NCBI RefSeq assembly: GCF_041433555.1
Contig: NZ_JAPWBR010000019.1
Coordinates: 1 to 40,392 of the forward strand
Direction of reading: 5' to 3'
Source of the DNA: Granulicatella sp041433555
GTDB taxonomy: Bacteria; Bacillota; Bacilli; Lactobacillales; Aerococcaceae
Length of the DNA: 40,392 nt
Position 1 is the stretch's first letter. The number at the start of each line of letters is the position of its first letter. The notes under the pieces were generated by a model, which did no database searches, had not been told where the DNA came from, and saw only the letters and a program-made list of their open reading frames with translations. The translations under genes were made by a program, and so were the position numbers. Positions 1 to 7,283 of this stretch are shown in pieces.

Positions 1-306
1 TTCAGTTGCACTTAATGCTACATTATATTCATTAATCCCCGCAGCACCCCAAATTCCTTCGTTATTGATGGCATTTGGCATGGCCGTATAGCGAACAGGA
101 TTGTCTGGTAAGTCTGTTTCAAAGCCTGAAATGACTGCTTTATAGTGACGTGGTTGGTCTTCTGGACGTACGACAATGAATTTCTTTGGAGTAAATTCTC
201 CATTACATGAATCTTCTGTACGCGCTACTAGCGTTGACCCATCGTAGCTGGCCTTCTTCCCAACAAGAATAGTTGTACATGAATCATGTTCTTGGTCAAA
301 TCTCAT
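1..306 (-). CDS. C69-family dipeptidase, 5' part only
   Basis: The first 102 codons of a minus-strand gene that runs off the left edge of the window. Translating back from the ATG at 306 gives a protein starting MRFDQEHDSCTTILVGKKAS, followed by DGSTLVARTEDS. This is the N-terminus of peptidase family C69 dipeptidases (PepD type), N-terminal nucleophile hydrolases in which the Cys of the SCTT motif (here Cys10) is the catalytic residue. A strong ribosome site (GGAGGT, 314-319) stands seven bases before the ATG, which fixes the start. The enzyme would act in the cytoplasm on dipeptides from peptide uptake. The frame is open to base 1, so this is an edge truncation, not a pseudogene. Confidence 0.85.
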   Translation of the reverse strand, partial: MRFDQEHDSCTTILVGKKASYDGSTLVARTEDSCNGEFTPKKFIVVRPEDQPRHYKAVISGFETDLPDNPVRYTAMPNAINNEGIWGAAGINEYNVALSATE

Positions 307-420
307 AAAAATTACCTCCATTAACTTTATTTCTACATCTAAATTATAGTCCTATTCGCGCTATTTCTCAAAGGTCTCAGCGCTATTTTTTTCTCTGAAA
401 TTTCTTCCTAAGGATAGGTA

Positions 421-453
421 AAAAAAAAAGAACCTAGCGCAAACTAGATTCTT
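421..453 (-). terminator. Intrinsic terminator after the small membrane gene cluster
   Basis: On the minus strand an AGAA-CTAG stem with loop TTTGCG is closed by CTAG-TTCT and followed by nine T. It lies 13 bases after the stop of the 466-729 gene and would end transcription of the three-gene membrane cluster. Confidence 0.75.
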
Positions 454-465
454 CTGGTTCTCCTA

Positions 466-729
466 TTATTGTTTTAGTTTTCGATAAACTCTTTCTGCGA
501 TGGTAATCATAACGGCAATGAGCCATAAAATGAGCACTGTTGTGAGCGCATATTGAATATTATAGTAGAGTGCAGCAATACAAAGAATCACCCCTACAGC
601 CACTACATAACGAAAATTAAAGGGCGCTACACGGTGAATATACCAAAAAACGAAATCTTCACCAGGATTCTTTGTCACTTTATAATCTTCTATTAACGCT
701 CTAAACTTCGCCTTAAACTTCTCAACCAT
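466..729 (-). CDS. Small two-helix membrane protein, function unknown
   Basis: An 87-residue protein with a charged N-terminal part (MVEKFKAKFRALIEDYK) and two hydrophobic segments, roughly residues 40-58 and 60-80, ending in a basic tail (ERVYRKLKQ). I chose the ATG at 729: a GTG at 738 is in frame, but it overlaps the AAGGAGT ribosome site (737-743), which is correctly spaced for the ATG. The gene begins 12 bases after the stop of the DUF454 gene, so the two are probably cotranscribed. I recognise no family. Layout and size resemble the 1110-1388 protein, suggesting a set of small membrane proteins. Confidence 0.7.
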   Translation of the reverse strand: MVEKFKAKFRALIEDYKVTKNPGEDFVFWYIHRVAPFNFRYVVAVGVILCIAALYYNIQYALTTVLILWLIAVMITIAERVYRKLKQ

Positions 730-741
730 CTGAAACACTCC

Positions 742-1101
742 TTATTTTTTATCTGGAATTACCCAAAATAGATAGTAAGTAATAAACACTGTCAGCGCGC
801 CAAGTCCAATTTTCACCGCTAAAATCGGGGCTAAGTAAATGGAAATGGCCATTAAAATATAGATATAAACAATAATTTTCTTTTTACGACTGCGCGCAAT
901 CGACTTCGTTTCACGGTAATCTGCGACATATAGTTGATACAGTTTTGTCTGTTGAAACCACTCTTCAAAACGAGTAGAACTCTTTGAAAAACATACCACT
1001 GTCAGCAGTAGAAACGGTGTCGTCGGAAGTACTGGGAGCACAATTCCAATTAACCCCAGCGCTAGCGAAATCCACGCGATAATAAAATACACCACTCTCA
1101 T
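742..1101 (-). CDS. DUF454 (YbaN-like) membrane protein
   Basis: A 119-residue integral membrane protein. The N-terminal pattern (ISLALGLIGIVLPVLPTTPFLLL, cited here by its key piece GIVLPVLPTTPF) followed by a CFSKSS segment is characteristic of the DUF454/YbaN family, whose biochemical role is not established. Hydrophobic stretches lie near residues 5-38 and 76-115, with a basic loop (SIARSRKKK) between them. It is the middle gene of a minus-strand trio; its AGGAGG ribosome site overlaps the end of the preceding gene. Family assignment is secure, function is not. Confidence 0.85.
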   Translation of the reverse strand: MRVVYFIIAWISLALGLIGIVLPVLPTTPFLLLTVVCFSKSSTRFEEWFQQTKLYQLYVADYRETKSIARSRKKKIIVYIYILMAISIYLAPILAVKIGLGALTVFITYYLFWVIPDKK

Positions 1102-1109
1102 TCTTTTTC

Positions 1110-1388
1110 CTATTCCTCCTCGGCTAATTGCGCCACTCTTCGATCAATAAAATACTCTAATACTTTTGTAAGAATAAAGAGTATACTCACAAAATAGAAG
1201 AAATAGACAAAATAACTGATGGAGACATTAATGGCTAGAAGGAAGGTCGCTACAAGCACAATCACCCAAAACAGCTTCAGGGCGAAGACCCATCTTTGCT
1301 TCTTCATCCATTGCTTATCGGTTAATGTATGGTCACCCTTATCAAGCGCGATAATCGTATCAATAAACTTGGTAAAACGTTCTTTCAA
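1110..1388 (-). CDS. Small membrane protein, function unknown (TTG start)
   Basis: A 92-residue protein with a basic N-terminal region and two hydrophobic segments (about residues 35-53 and 56-76), then a charged tail (DRRVAQLAEEE). The start is TTG at 1388, six bases after an AGGAGA ribosome site (1395-1400); no ATG fits as well. It is the first gene of the trio ending at 466. Like the last member it is short, begins with a charged amphipathic stretch and has paired helices. I do not recognise a domain. Confidence 0.65.
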   Translation of the reverse strand: MKERFTKFIDTIIALDKGDHTLTDKQWMKKQRWVFALKLFWVIVLVATFLLAINVSISYFVYFFYFVSILFILTKVLEYFIDRRVAQLAEEE

Positions 1389-1470
1389 GCACAGTCTCCT
1401 CTCTTTTAGTAAGCATAGTGTAGCACAACCCTAACCGCTAGTAAATTTATTTTAATCGATTTTTAATCAA

Positions 1471-1515
1471 TAAAAAACGCCTCTTTTGAAATCCTGCAAT
1501 TCCAAAAGAAGCGTA
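1471..1515 (-). terminator. Intrinsic terminator of the aminotransferase gene
   Basis: On the minus strand ACGCTTCTTTTGGAA pairs imperfectly with TTTCAAAAGAGGCGT and is followed by six T. It lies just after the stop of the aminotransferase gene at 1530. Confidence 0.8.
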
Positions 1516-1529
1516 GTTATTTGATTGAA

Positions 1530-2708
1530 TTATTGTTCATTTCTTAACTTCGTAATGAAGTGCTCGATACGATCTAAGGCTGTTTTTAAGTCCTCGATTG
1601 AGTAAGCGTAAGAGATACGTAGGAAGCCTTCCCCAGAGTCCCCAAAGGCTGTTCCTGGAACAACGGCTAAGCGTTCTTCCTCTACTAAGCGCATTGCAAA
1701 TTCTTCAGAAGTTAATCCGAATTGCGAGATGTTTGGGAAGATGTAGAAAGCTCCAAATGGTTCAAAGCAAGGAATGCCTAAGTCTTTGAAACGTTTTACC
1801 AAGTAACGGCGACGTTGATTGTAGCTATCGCGCATTTCTGCAATATCTTCCTCCGAATTACGAAGCGCATCCACACCCGCATATTGGCTAAGAGTTGGGG
1901 CTGACATAATCGCAAATTGGTGAATTTTATACATTTGTTCCATGATTACTGCTGGAGCCAAGGCATACCCAAGTCTCCATCCCGTCATCGCGAATGCTTT
2001 TGAGAAGCCTCCGATTAAAATTGTACGGTCACGCATGCCATCGATTTCGATAACAGATACGTGAGGTTTTCCTGTGTATGTTAATTCTCCATATAATTCG
2101 TCAGAAACAACGATAATATCGTGGCGTTTTAACACTTCGCAAACCGCTTCTAAGTCTTCACGTCCCATAACCGCACCAGTTGGGTTATTCGGGAAGTTCA
2201 TTAGAATCGCTTTTGTCTTCGGTGTAATCACCGCTTCAAGGTCTTCTGGTGTGATACGGAATTGATTTTCTTCTTTTAACGGAAGAATGACAGGAGTCCC
2301 ATCAGCCATTGTAACTGCTGGAACGTATGACACGTAACCTGGGTCACAAATAATCACTTCATCCCCTGGGTTCAAGAGAACACGCATTGAAATATCAACG
2401 GCTTCACTTCCCCCAACAGTGATGACACATTCGTGCATTGGGTCATATTTCACCCCATGACGGCCTTCTGTAAAGACACACACTTCTTCACGAAGCTCTT
2501 TTAACCCTGCATTAGCTGTATAGAATGTACGGCCTTCTTGCAACGCTTTAATCGCTTCTTGACGAATATGCCAAGGCGTATCAAAATCAGGCTCTCCAAC
2601 CCCTAGGGAAACAATATCCTTGTATTCACTCGCCATATCAAAGAAACGACGAATCCCTGAAGGTTTCAAATCCTTAATTTTATTGTTTAACATATTTTCT
2701 AAATTCAT
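1530..2708 (-). CDS. PLP-dependent class I/II aminotransferase (PatA/AraT type)
   Basis: A 392-residue aminotransferase of fold type I. Visible landmarks are GEPDFDTP near residue 38, NFPNNPTG at 171-178, SDELY at 202-206, the PLP-binding lysine in GGFSKAF (Lys237), and the carboxylate-binding Arg in FLRISY (Arg364). This pattern fits the Gram-positive group annotated as aromatic aminotransferase or N-acetyl-diaminopimelate aminotransferase; the sequence alone does not decide the substrate. Its ATG overlaps the stop of the upstream Lrp-type regulator by four bases (ATGA), so translation is coupled and the regulator probably controls it in response to an amino acid. Confidence 0.9.
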   Translation of the reverse strand: MNLENMLNNKIKDLKPSGIRRFFDMASEYKDIVSLGVGEPDFDTPWHIRQEAIKALQEGRTFYTANAGLKELREEVCVFTEGRHGVKYDPMHECVITVGGSEAVDISMRVLLNPGDEVIICDPGYVSYVPAVTMADGTPVILPLKEENQFRITPEDLEAVITPKTKAILMNFPNNPTGAVMGREDLEAVCEVLKRHDIIVVSDELYGELTYTGKPHVSVIEIDGMRDRTILIGGFSKAFAMTGWRLGYALAPAVIMEQMYKIHQFAIMSAPTLSQYAGVDALRNSEEDIAEMRDSYNQRRRYLVKRFKDLGIPCFEPFGAFYIFPNISQFGLTSEEFAMRLVEEERLAVVPGTAFGDSGEGFLRISYAYSIEDLKTALDRIEHFITKLRNEQ

Positions 2709-3199
2709 GGAGTAACCACCTGACGTTTATCATCTGCTTTACCGACAAACATTGTGCCGTGATCTTTGTATTGTTTTAATACAACATGTGTTTTAGTAGA
2801 TTGTACTTCTTCAATCACTGAAAGACGTGAAGATACGAAGTTCGCGATTTCACGCATTGGTGCTTTTTTCAATTGCACCATGAAATCATATCCACCTGAC
2901 ATTAAGTAGACAGCTTCCACTTCTGGGAAATGATAGATTTTTTCCGCAATACGGTCGAACCCTTTTCCTTTTTGAGGATTTACTTTTAATTCGATAATCG
3001 CTGAAACATTCACGTTATCAGTTTTTTCCCAGTTGATTAATGTATGGTAGCCACAAATAATTTTGGCTTCTTCCATCTCTTTAATACGACGTTTCACTTC
3101 ATCCACGTCAATTTCTAATAAAGAGGCAATTTCTTCTGGTGTTAAACGACTATTCTTCTCGATTAATTTTAAGATTTGCTCGTTCACTTCTTTGAACAT
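2705..3199 (-). CDS. Lrp/AsnC-family transcriptional regulator
   Basis: A 164-residue regulator with an N-terminal winged helix (about residues 1-55, LTPEEIASLLEIDVDEVKRRIKE as the helix-turn-helix region, key pieces EEIASLL and VKRRI) and a C-terminal RAM/AsnC effector domain (about 62-145; VEAVYLMSGGYDFMVQL is the core strand, key piece SGGYDF). Family members bind DNA as dimers or octamers and sense amino acids. It is the promoter-proximal gene of a two-gene operon with the aminotransferase, overlapping it by 4 bp. A good AAAGGAGG site precedes the ATG. A candidate -10 (TACAAT on the minus strand, 3245-3250) lies upstream with a weak -35. Confidence 0.9.
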   Translation of the reverse strand: MFKEVNEQILKLIEKNSRLTPEEIASLLEIDVDEVKRRIKEMEEAKIICGYHTLINWEKTDNVNVSAIIELKVNPQKGKGFDRIAEKIYHFPEVEAVYLMSGGYDFMVQLKKAPMREIANFVSSRLSVIEEVQSTKTHVVLKQYKDHGTMFVGKADDKRQVVTP

Positions 3200-3310
3200 A
3201 GGCTTTCCTCCTTTAGTCGCGTCCGCAACTTTATGTACTTATCTATTGTACCCTTTTTTCGCTAGAATTCCTAAGAATTTATTGCGACTTTATGAAATTT
3301 ATAAATATTA

Positions 3311-3343
3311 TCAAAAAAACTCTCTTCCATGATAGAAGAGAGC
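3311..3343 (-). terminator. Intrinsic terminator of plsX
   Basis: CTCTCTTC and GAAGAGAG form an 8-bp stem around a six-base loop. On the minus strand it is followed by seven T, ten bases after the plsX stop codon. Confidence 0.88.
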
Positions 3344-3352
3344 TTTATTTCA

Positions 3353-4360
3353 TTACTCTGCTGTTTGTTCAAAGTGAGCGACTAAGTCGTTGATGACTCC
3401 ACTTGATACAATCGTATCGATTTGTTTCATCGCATGGTACACGCTATCTGATTTTGAAGAACCGTGTGATTTCACTACTGCTCCTTTAAGACCAAAGAGT
3501 ACCGCACCCCCAAATTGTGAGTAGTCCAATGTGTTCTTTAATCCGTAGAAGGTGTTTTTCAATAAGAGCGCTCCAAGTTTTCCTTGGATGCCTTGTCCTT
3601 TGATGCCTTCTTTTAGAAGTCCCATCATCGCAAGCGCTGTTCCTTCGATTGTTTTCAATACGGCGTTTCCTGTGAATCCGTCTGTCACAACCACATCCGC
3701 AGCACCTGTTAAGATGTCACGAGCTTCCACGTTTCCTACGAAGTTTAAGCTATCGTCTTCTTTCAAGAGTCCGTATACTTCTTTTGCGAGTTCGTTCCCT
3801 TTTCCTTCTTCAGCTCCATTATTTAATAAACCGACTGTTGGGTTTTCGTAGCCAAGAACGTATTTTGAATAGTAGCTACCAAGAATACCGAATTGGTGAA
3901 CATTCTTTGGTTTACATTCCGCGTTCGCACCAACGTCCATCATAATAAATTGACGGTTTTCTTTTCCAAGAACAGGCAACACTGGCATTAATCCTGGACG
4001 GTCGATTCCTTTAATACGGCCAACCACTAATAAACCAGCCGTTAGAAGAGCCCCTGTATTTCCGCAAGAGAAGAGCGCATCGGCTTCCCCTTCTTTCACA
4101 GCTTTAGCGGCAACGACCATTGAAGCGTCTTTCTTTGAGCGAATCGCTTTAACCGGTTCGTCATCAGAGTTGATTTTTTCTGAACAGTGAATCACGCGAA
4201 TATTTGGAAGTGATTCCTCCAAGCATGCATTCACTTTTGCTTCGTCTCCGTATAATTGAAACTCGACAGTTGGCATTTCCTTTGCTGCAAGGACGACCCC
4301 TTGGACGATTTCTTTAGGAGCGTTATCTCCACCCATTGCGTCAATTGCAATTCTTACCAT
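3353..4360 (-). CDS. plsX: Phosphate acyltransferase PlsX
   Basis: A 335-residue PlsX, which converts acyl-ACP and phosphate to acyl-phosphate for glycerol-3-phosphate acylation by PlsY in phospholipid synthesis. The N-terminus MVRIAIDAMGGDNAPKEIV is diagnostic, as are SCGNTGALL and DVGANAECKP. An in-frame upstream start at 4384 would add eight residues, but the GAGGAGG site (just after 4365) is positioned for the ATG at 4360. It lies 36 bp after recG, with which it is probably cotranscribed. An acpP gene, often next in related genomes, is absent here: a terminator follows at once. Confidence 0.95.
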   Translation of the reverse strand: MVRIAIDAMGGDNAPKEIVQGVVLAAKEMPTVEFQLYGDEAKVNACLEESLPNIRVIHCSEKINSDDEPVKAIRSKKDASMVVAAKAVKEGEADALFSCGNTGALLTAGLLVVGRIKGIDRPGLMPVLPVLGKENRQFIMMDVGANAECKPKNVHQFGILGSYYSKYVLGYENPTVGLLNNGAEEGKGNELAKEVYGLLKEDDSLNFVGNVEARDILTGAADVVVTDGFTGNAVLKTIEGTALAMMGLLKEGIKGQGIQGKLGALLLKNTFYGLKNTLDYSQFGGAVLFGLKGAVVKSHGSSKSDSVYHAMKQIDTIVSSGVINDLVAHFEQTAE

Positions 4361-4396
4361 TGTTGTTCCTCCTCTTCTAGCCACGTAGCCGTGAAG

Positions 4397-6448
4397 TTAT
4401 CCATTGATTTCTTTTGTTGTTTGTTCGATAAATGCCTTCATGCGTTTTGTCTCGGCTTTTTCTCCTGCTGGATCTTCCGAGGCATAAAGGATGGCATCTT
4501 TACGTGCTTGTTCTAGTATATCATAATCTCGTATTAAATCGGCAATCTTAAAGTCTGGAATACCGGATTGTTTTACCCCAAATACATCCCCAGAACCGCG
4601 AAGCTCCAAGTCTTTTTGACTGAGATAAAATCCATCCGTCGACTCACACATAATGCGCATGCGCTCTTTCCCGTTTTCGGTCTTTGGACTCGCCACTAAA
4701 ATACAGCTTGAGGCATGTTGTCCACGTCCGACACGTCCACGCAATTGGTGGAGTTGGGCTAACCCGAATCGATCCGCATCCAAGATGACCATCACTGTGG
4801 CATTCGGCACGTCCACCCCAACTTCGATGACCGTTGTGGAAACGAGCACTTGTAGTTTATTGGCTTTAAAGTCCGCCATCACCGCTTCTTTTTCTTCCGC
4901 TGGCATTTTCCCATGTAGGAGACCCACTTTCACGCGGTCTGAGAAATGCGCTGAAATCATGCGGTAAATCTCTTCGGCATTTTGCACATCGAGATGTTCC
5001 GACTCTTCAATCAGTGGCGAAATCATATACGCTTGTCGCCCTTCTTGAATTTGACGTTCTACAAAATTGAAAATCTGTTCCATTTCCTGCTCGCGAACCC
5101 AAGACGTCTTGATGGGTTGGCGCCCACGAGGAATCTCACTCAAGATAGAAGTATCCATTTCCCCGAAAGCCGTAATCGCCAGCGTACGAGGAATTGGCGT
5201 CGCGGTCATTTGAAGCACGTTCACGCCCGCTCCTTTTCCAGAGAGTGCCTGACGTTGTTGCACCCCGAAACGATGTTGCTCGTCGATAACGACAAAGGCC
5301 AAGTCTTTAAAGTTCACATCTTGTTGGAATAAGGCATGCGTCCCGATAATCAGGTTTGCCTCCCCGCTCTCGATTTGCGCGAGTAACTCTTTTCGCTTCT
5401 TCTGCGAACGATTCATACTTCCGGTTAACAACACGGCCTTCAACGGTGTTCCTTGAATCAATTTTTCAATCGTCAGCATATGTTGTTCCGCCAAGATTTC
5501 TGTAGGAACCATGAGCGCTGCTTGCTTGCCGGTTAGAGCCGTTGCGACCATGGCAATCGTCGCCACAATCGTCTTCCCGCTCCCTACATCCCCTTGCAAG
5601 AGACGATTCATCTCATAAGGCGCACGCAAGTCAAAGCAAATCTCATTCACAACTTTCTTTTGCCCATCTGTCAGTTCAAACGGCAATGTCTGAATAAACG
5701 ACTTCAACTGAGCATTATCATACAGCACCGCTTGCCCTTTTGTTTGCTGATGACGTTTCTGACGCATCCATTGCAAGCGCAGTTGATATAAGAAGAGCTC
5801 CTGGTAGACGAGCTGATATTGCGCACTCTGTCTTTCCAGTTCATCTTTTGGAAAATGCATTGCCCGTACAGCGTCTCTATGCCCCATCAAGTGGTGCGAC
5901 GCCGTCAACTCTTCTGGCAATACTTCTGGAATTTTATCTTCAAAACGATCCATCGCCGTATGAACGAGTTTAAGAATCGTCGCCTGCTTCAACGATTTAT
6001 TCGTGCGATAAACCGCCTCGACTTGGTCGCCTTCTTCGTCCTCCAAGTTTCGGTTCGATAAGATTTTCATCCCCATCAAGGTCGAACGCTTTGCATCCCA
6101 TTTTCCGTAGATAGCAATCTCTTCGCCCTGAACCACTTTATCTTTTAAATACGGCTGATTAAAGAACGCAACTTGGATGACTTGCTGGTCAATCGCCATG
6201 CGAAACGACAAACGGTTCTTCTTGAAGCCGTAGTAGCTAACAACCGGTTGCGTCGCCACAAGCCCTTTTAGCGTGACTTTCTCTTGGTCCATGATACTTT
6301 GCACATCACGAATCTGAATATCTTCATAACGAAACGGAAAATGCGTTAACAAGTCATAGACTGTCTCGATGCCAAGCTCAGCTAATGGCTCTAATCGTTT
6401 TGGTCCAACGCCTGGCAAGACTTGCACACTTTGAAAGACTTCATTCAT
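4397..6448 (-). CDS. recG: ATP-dependent DNA helicase RecG
   Basis: A 683-residue RecG, the branch-migrating helicase that remodels stalled forks and Holliday junctions. The N-terminal wedge/OB domain (LPGVGPKRLEPLAELGI at about 11-27, then residues 60-150) is followed by an SF2 helicase core: Walker A GDVGSGKT near residue 290, the RecG-typical DEQHRFGV, TATPIPRTL, and the C-terminal QLRGRVGRG motif VI. Length is normal (about 680-690). An AAAGGA site precedes the ATG, and a promoter lies at 6475-6504. It is first in the recG-plsX operon. Confidence 0.96.
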   Translation of the reverse strand: MNEVFQSVQVLPGVGPKRLEPLAELGIETVYDLLTHFPFRYEDIQIRDVQSIMDQEKVTLKGLVATQPVVSYYGFKKNRLSFRMAIDQQVIQVAFFNQPYLKDKVVQGEEIAIYGKWDAKRSTLMGMKILSNRNLEDEEGDQVEAVYRTNKSLKQATILKLVHTAMDRFEDKIPEVLPEELTASHHLMGHRDAVRAMHFPKDELERQSAQYQLVYQELFLYQLRLQWMRQKRHQQTKGQAVLYDNAQLKSFIQTLPFELTDGQKKVVNEICFDLRAPYEMNRLLQGDVGSGKTIVATIAMVATALTGKQAALMVPTEILAEQHMLTIEKLIQGTPLKAVLLTGSMNRSQKKRKELLAQIESGEANLIIGTHALFQQDVNFKDLAFVVIDEQHRFGVQQRQALSGKGAGVNVLQMTATPIPRTLAITAFGEMDTSILSEIPRGRQPIKTSWVREQEMEQIFNFVERQIQEGRQAYMISPLIEESEHLDVQNAEEIYRMISAHFSDRVKVGLLHGKMPAEEKEAVMADFKANKLQVLVSTTVIEVGVDVPNATVMVILDADRFGLAQLHQLRGRVGRGQHASSCILVASPKTENGKERMRIMCESTDGFYLSQKDLELRGSGDVFGVKQSGIPDFKIADLIRDYDILEQARKDAILYASEDPAGEKAETKRMKAFIEQTTKEING

Positions 6449-6474
6449 CCAATCACATCCTTTCTACTTTAATA

Positions 6475-6504
6475 AGTGTAATTCAATTTCTCGTAAATCG
6501 TCAA
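6475..6504 (-). promoter_or_regulatory. Sigma-A-type promoter of recG
   Basis: On the minus strand TTGACG (6499-6504) and TACACT (6475-6480) are separated by 18 bp and lie about 27 bp before the recG ATG. The outer arm of structured repeat copy A begins directly upstream of the -35 box. Confidence 0.65.
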
Positions 6505-6728
6505 GAGGAAGGAAAGTTCCAACAGTCGTGAAGATTCTCTTTAGGATTTATTCATCGGTATCACAAATCCGGCACCTCCCTGAGTCTTCGTCTCAGGGTT
6601 ACCAAGCTTCAAAGCGAGGCTAAGGAATAAATTCCTAATCCTCGCTAATTCACATTGGTTGCTTACTCGGTACTGTGATTCCGATGAAATCCTAAAGAAT
6701 CTTCACTCCTTCAACTTTCCTTCCTCCC
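6505..6728 (+). repeat. Structured repeat family, copy A (core on plus strand)
   Basis: The outer arms (about 6505-6570 and 6669-6728) are complementary with small bulges, for example ATTCATCGG against CCGATGAA and GAGGAAGGAAAGTT against its complement at the far end. Inside is hairpin P2 (CCCTGAG 6578-6584, CTCAGGG 6592-6598, loop TCTTCGT). Then comes P3: ACCAA (6601-6605), loop strand GCTTCAAA (6606-6613), stem GCGAGG/CCTCGC (6614-6619, 6640-6645), loop strand TAATTCACA (6646-6654) and TTGGT (6655-6659). Both flanking genes are on the minus strand, so this core is antisense to them. It abuts the recG promoter. Confidence 0.85.
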
Positions 6729-6856
6729 TCCTCAACTCTTACAGTGCCAGAAGTTTTTGTCTGCATTCCACAAAGTGCAGTCTTCCCTCGTTGAACCTTT
6801 CCGCACTAAAAAAACTAGGGAGCACCCACTCAGTGCGCTATTTTCCCTTCCGAGGC

Positions 6857-6963
6857 GAGTGAAGACTCAGAAGCAAGCGAAATTTAGAAAGCACTCTCTG
6901 TAGAAGCGCAACCCCTGATGTGAGCACCAAAACCAACCAGTTACACTTACTTATTGTTGAATA
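6857..6963 (+). pseudogene. Decayed inverted copy of the 3' end of fakA
   Basis: On the plus strand this stretch translates as EDSEASEI-stop-KALSVEAQPLM-stop-APKPTSYTYLLLN. That matches the last 40 codons of fakA (EDADASEVEEI, AVEAKYPDV, NQPVYTYLLSVE) in order, with two in-frame stops and a deletion. At the DNA level shared blocks include CTGTAGAAGCG, CCCTGATGT, AACCAACCAGT and ACACTTACTTATT. The intact gene is on the minus strand at 7284, so this is an inverted partial duplicate about 330 bp away. I saw no clear similarity before 6857. Confidence 0.8.
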
Positions 6964-7062
6964 GAAATCCTTGAGGATTACGGAGAATACTGCGAATTCG
7001 AGTTCACACTAAGCGCAATTCTCCTGGTGTAGTGTCCCGGCCACCATATACATTTACTTATG
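6964..7062. other. Gene-free spacer with one hairpin
   Basis: Between the fakA relic and copy B. It contains an imperfect hairpin (GGAGAAT at about 6979, ATTCTCC at about 7018) and no coding frame I can support. With the neighbouring repeats and relic it makes up the 800-bp gap between fakA and recG. The stretch 6729-6856 also shows nothing recognisable. Confidence 0.5.
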
Positions 7063-7265
7063 TAAAAAAAAGAGTACAAAAATATCCTTACCGGATTCTA
7101 TAGTCATCATCATAGCGACTAGTATTCGATGCGAATTACAGATGCTTAGAAATTTATTTCTTAGCATCTGTTTGAGGCTCGAAAGGGACAAGACCAAGGC
7201 TTGTCCCGTTACAGCTTTAATGATGACTATAGAGAATATCCGGAAGGATATTAGTACTCTTTTTT
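7063..7265 (-). repeat. Structured repeat family, copy B (core on minus strand), downstream of fakA
   Basis: It starts 19 bases after the fakA stop and reads in sense with it. The outer arms (7071-7115 and about 7215-7260) end in AGAGTAC/GTACTCT bordered by an A-run and a T-run, so the whole element looks like a giant two-way terminator. Inside on the minus strand are P2 (GGGACAAG/CTTGTCCC, loop CCTTGGT) and P3 with proximal pairing TTCGA/TCGAA, loop strands GCCTCAAA and TAATTCGCA, and stem CAGATGCT/AGCATCTG. Confidence 0.85.
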
Positions 7266-7283
7266 ACTGTCTTTTTCTCTTTA

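Noticed and set aside
18..203. Minus-strand 61-residue frame at the left edge
   Set aside because: It is a shifted frame of the C69 dipeptidase gene, whose own frame has the SCTT motif and a good ribosome site.
6659..6862. Plus-strand 67-residue frame between copy A and the fakA relic
   Set aside because: It has no ribosome site or domain and begins inside copy A; only the downstream segment from 6857 shows real similarity, in another frame.
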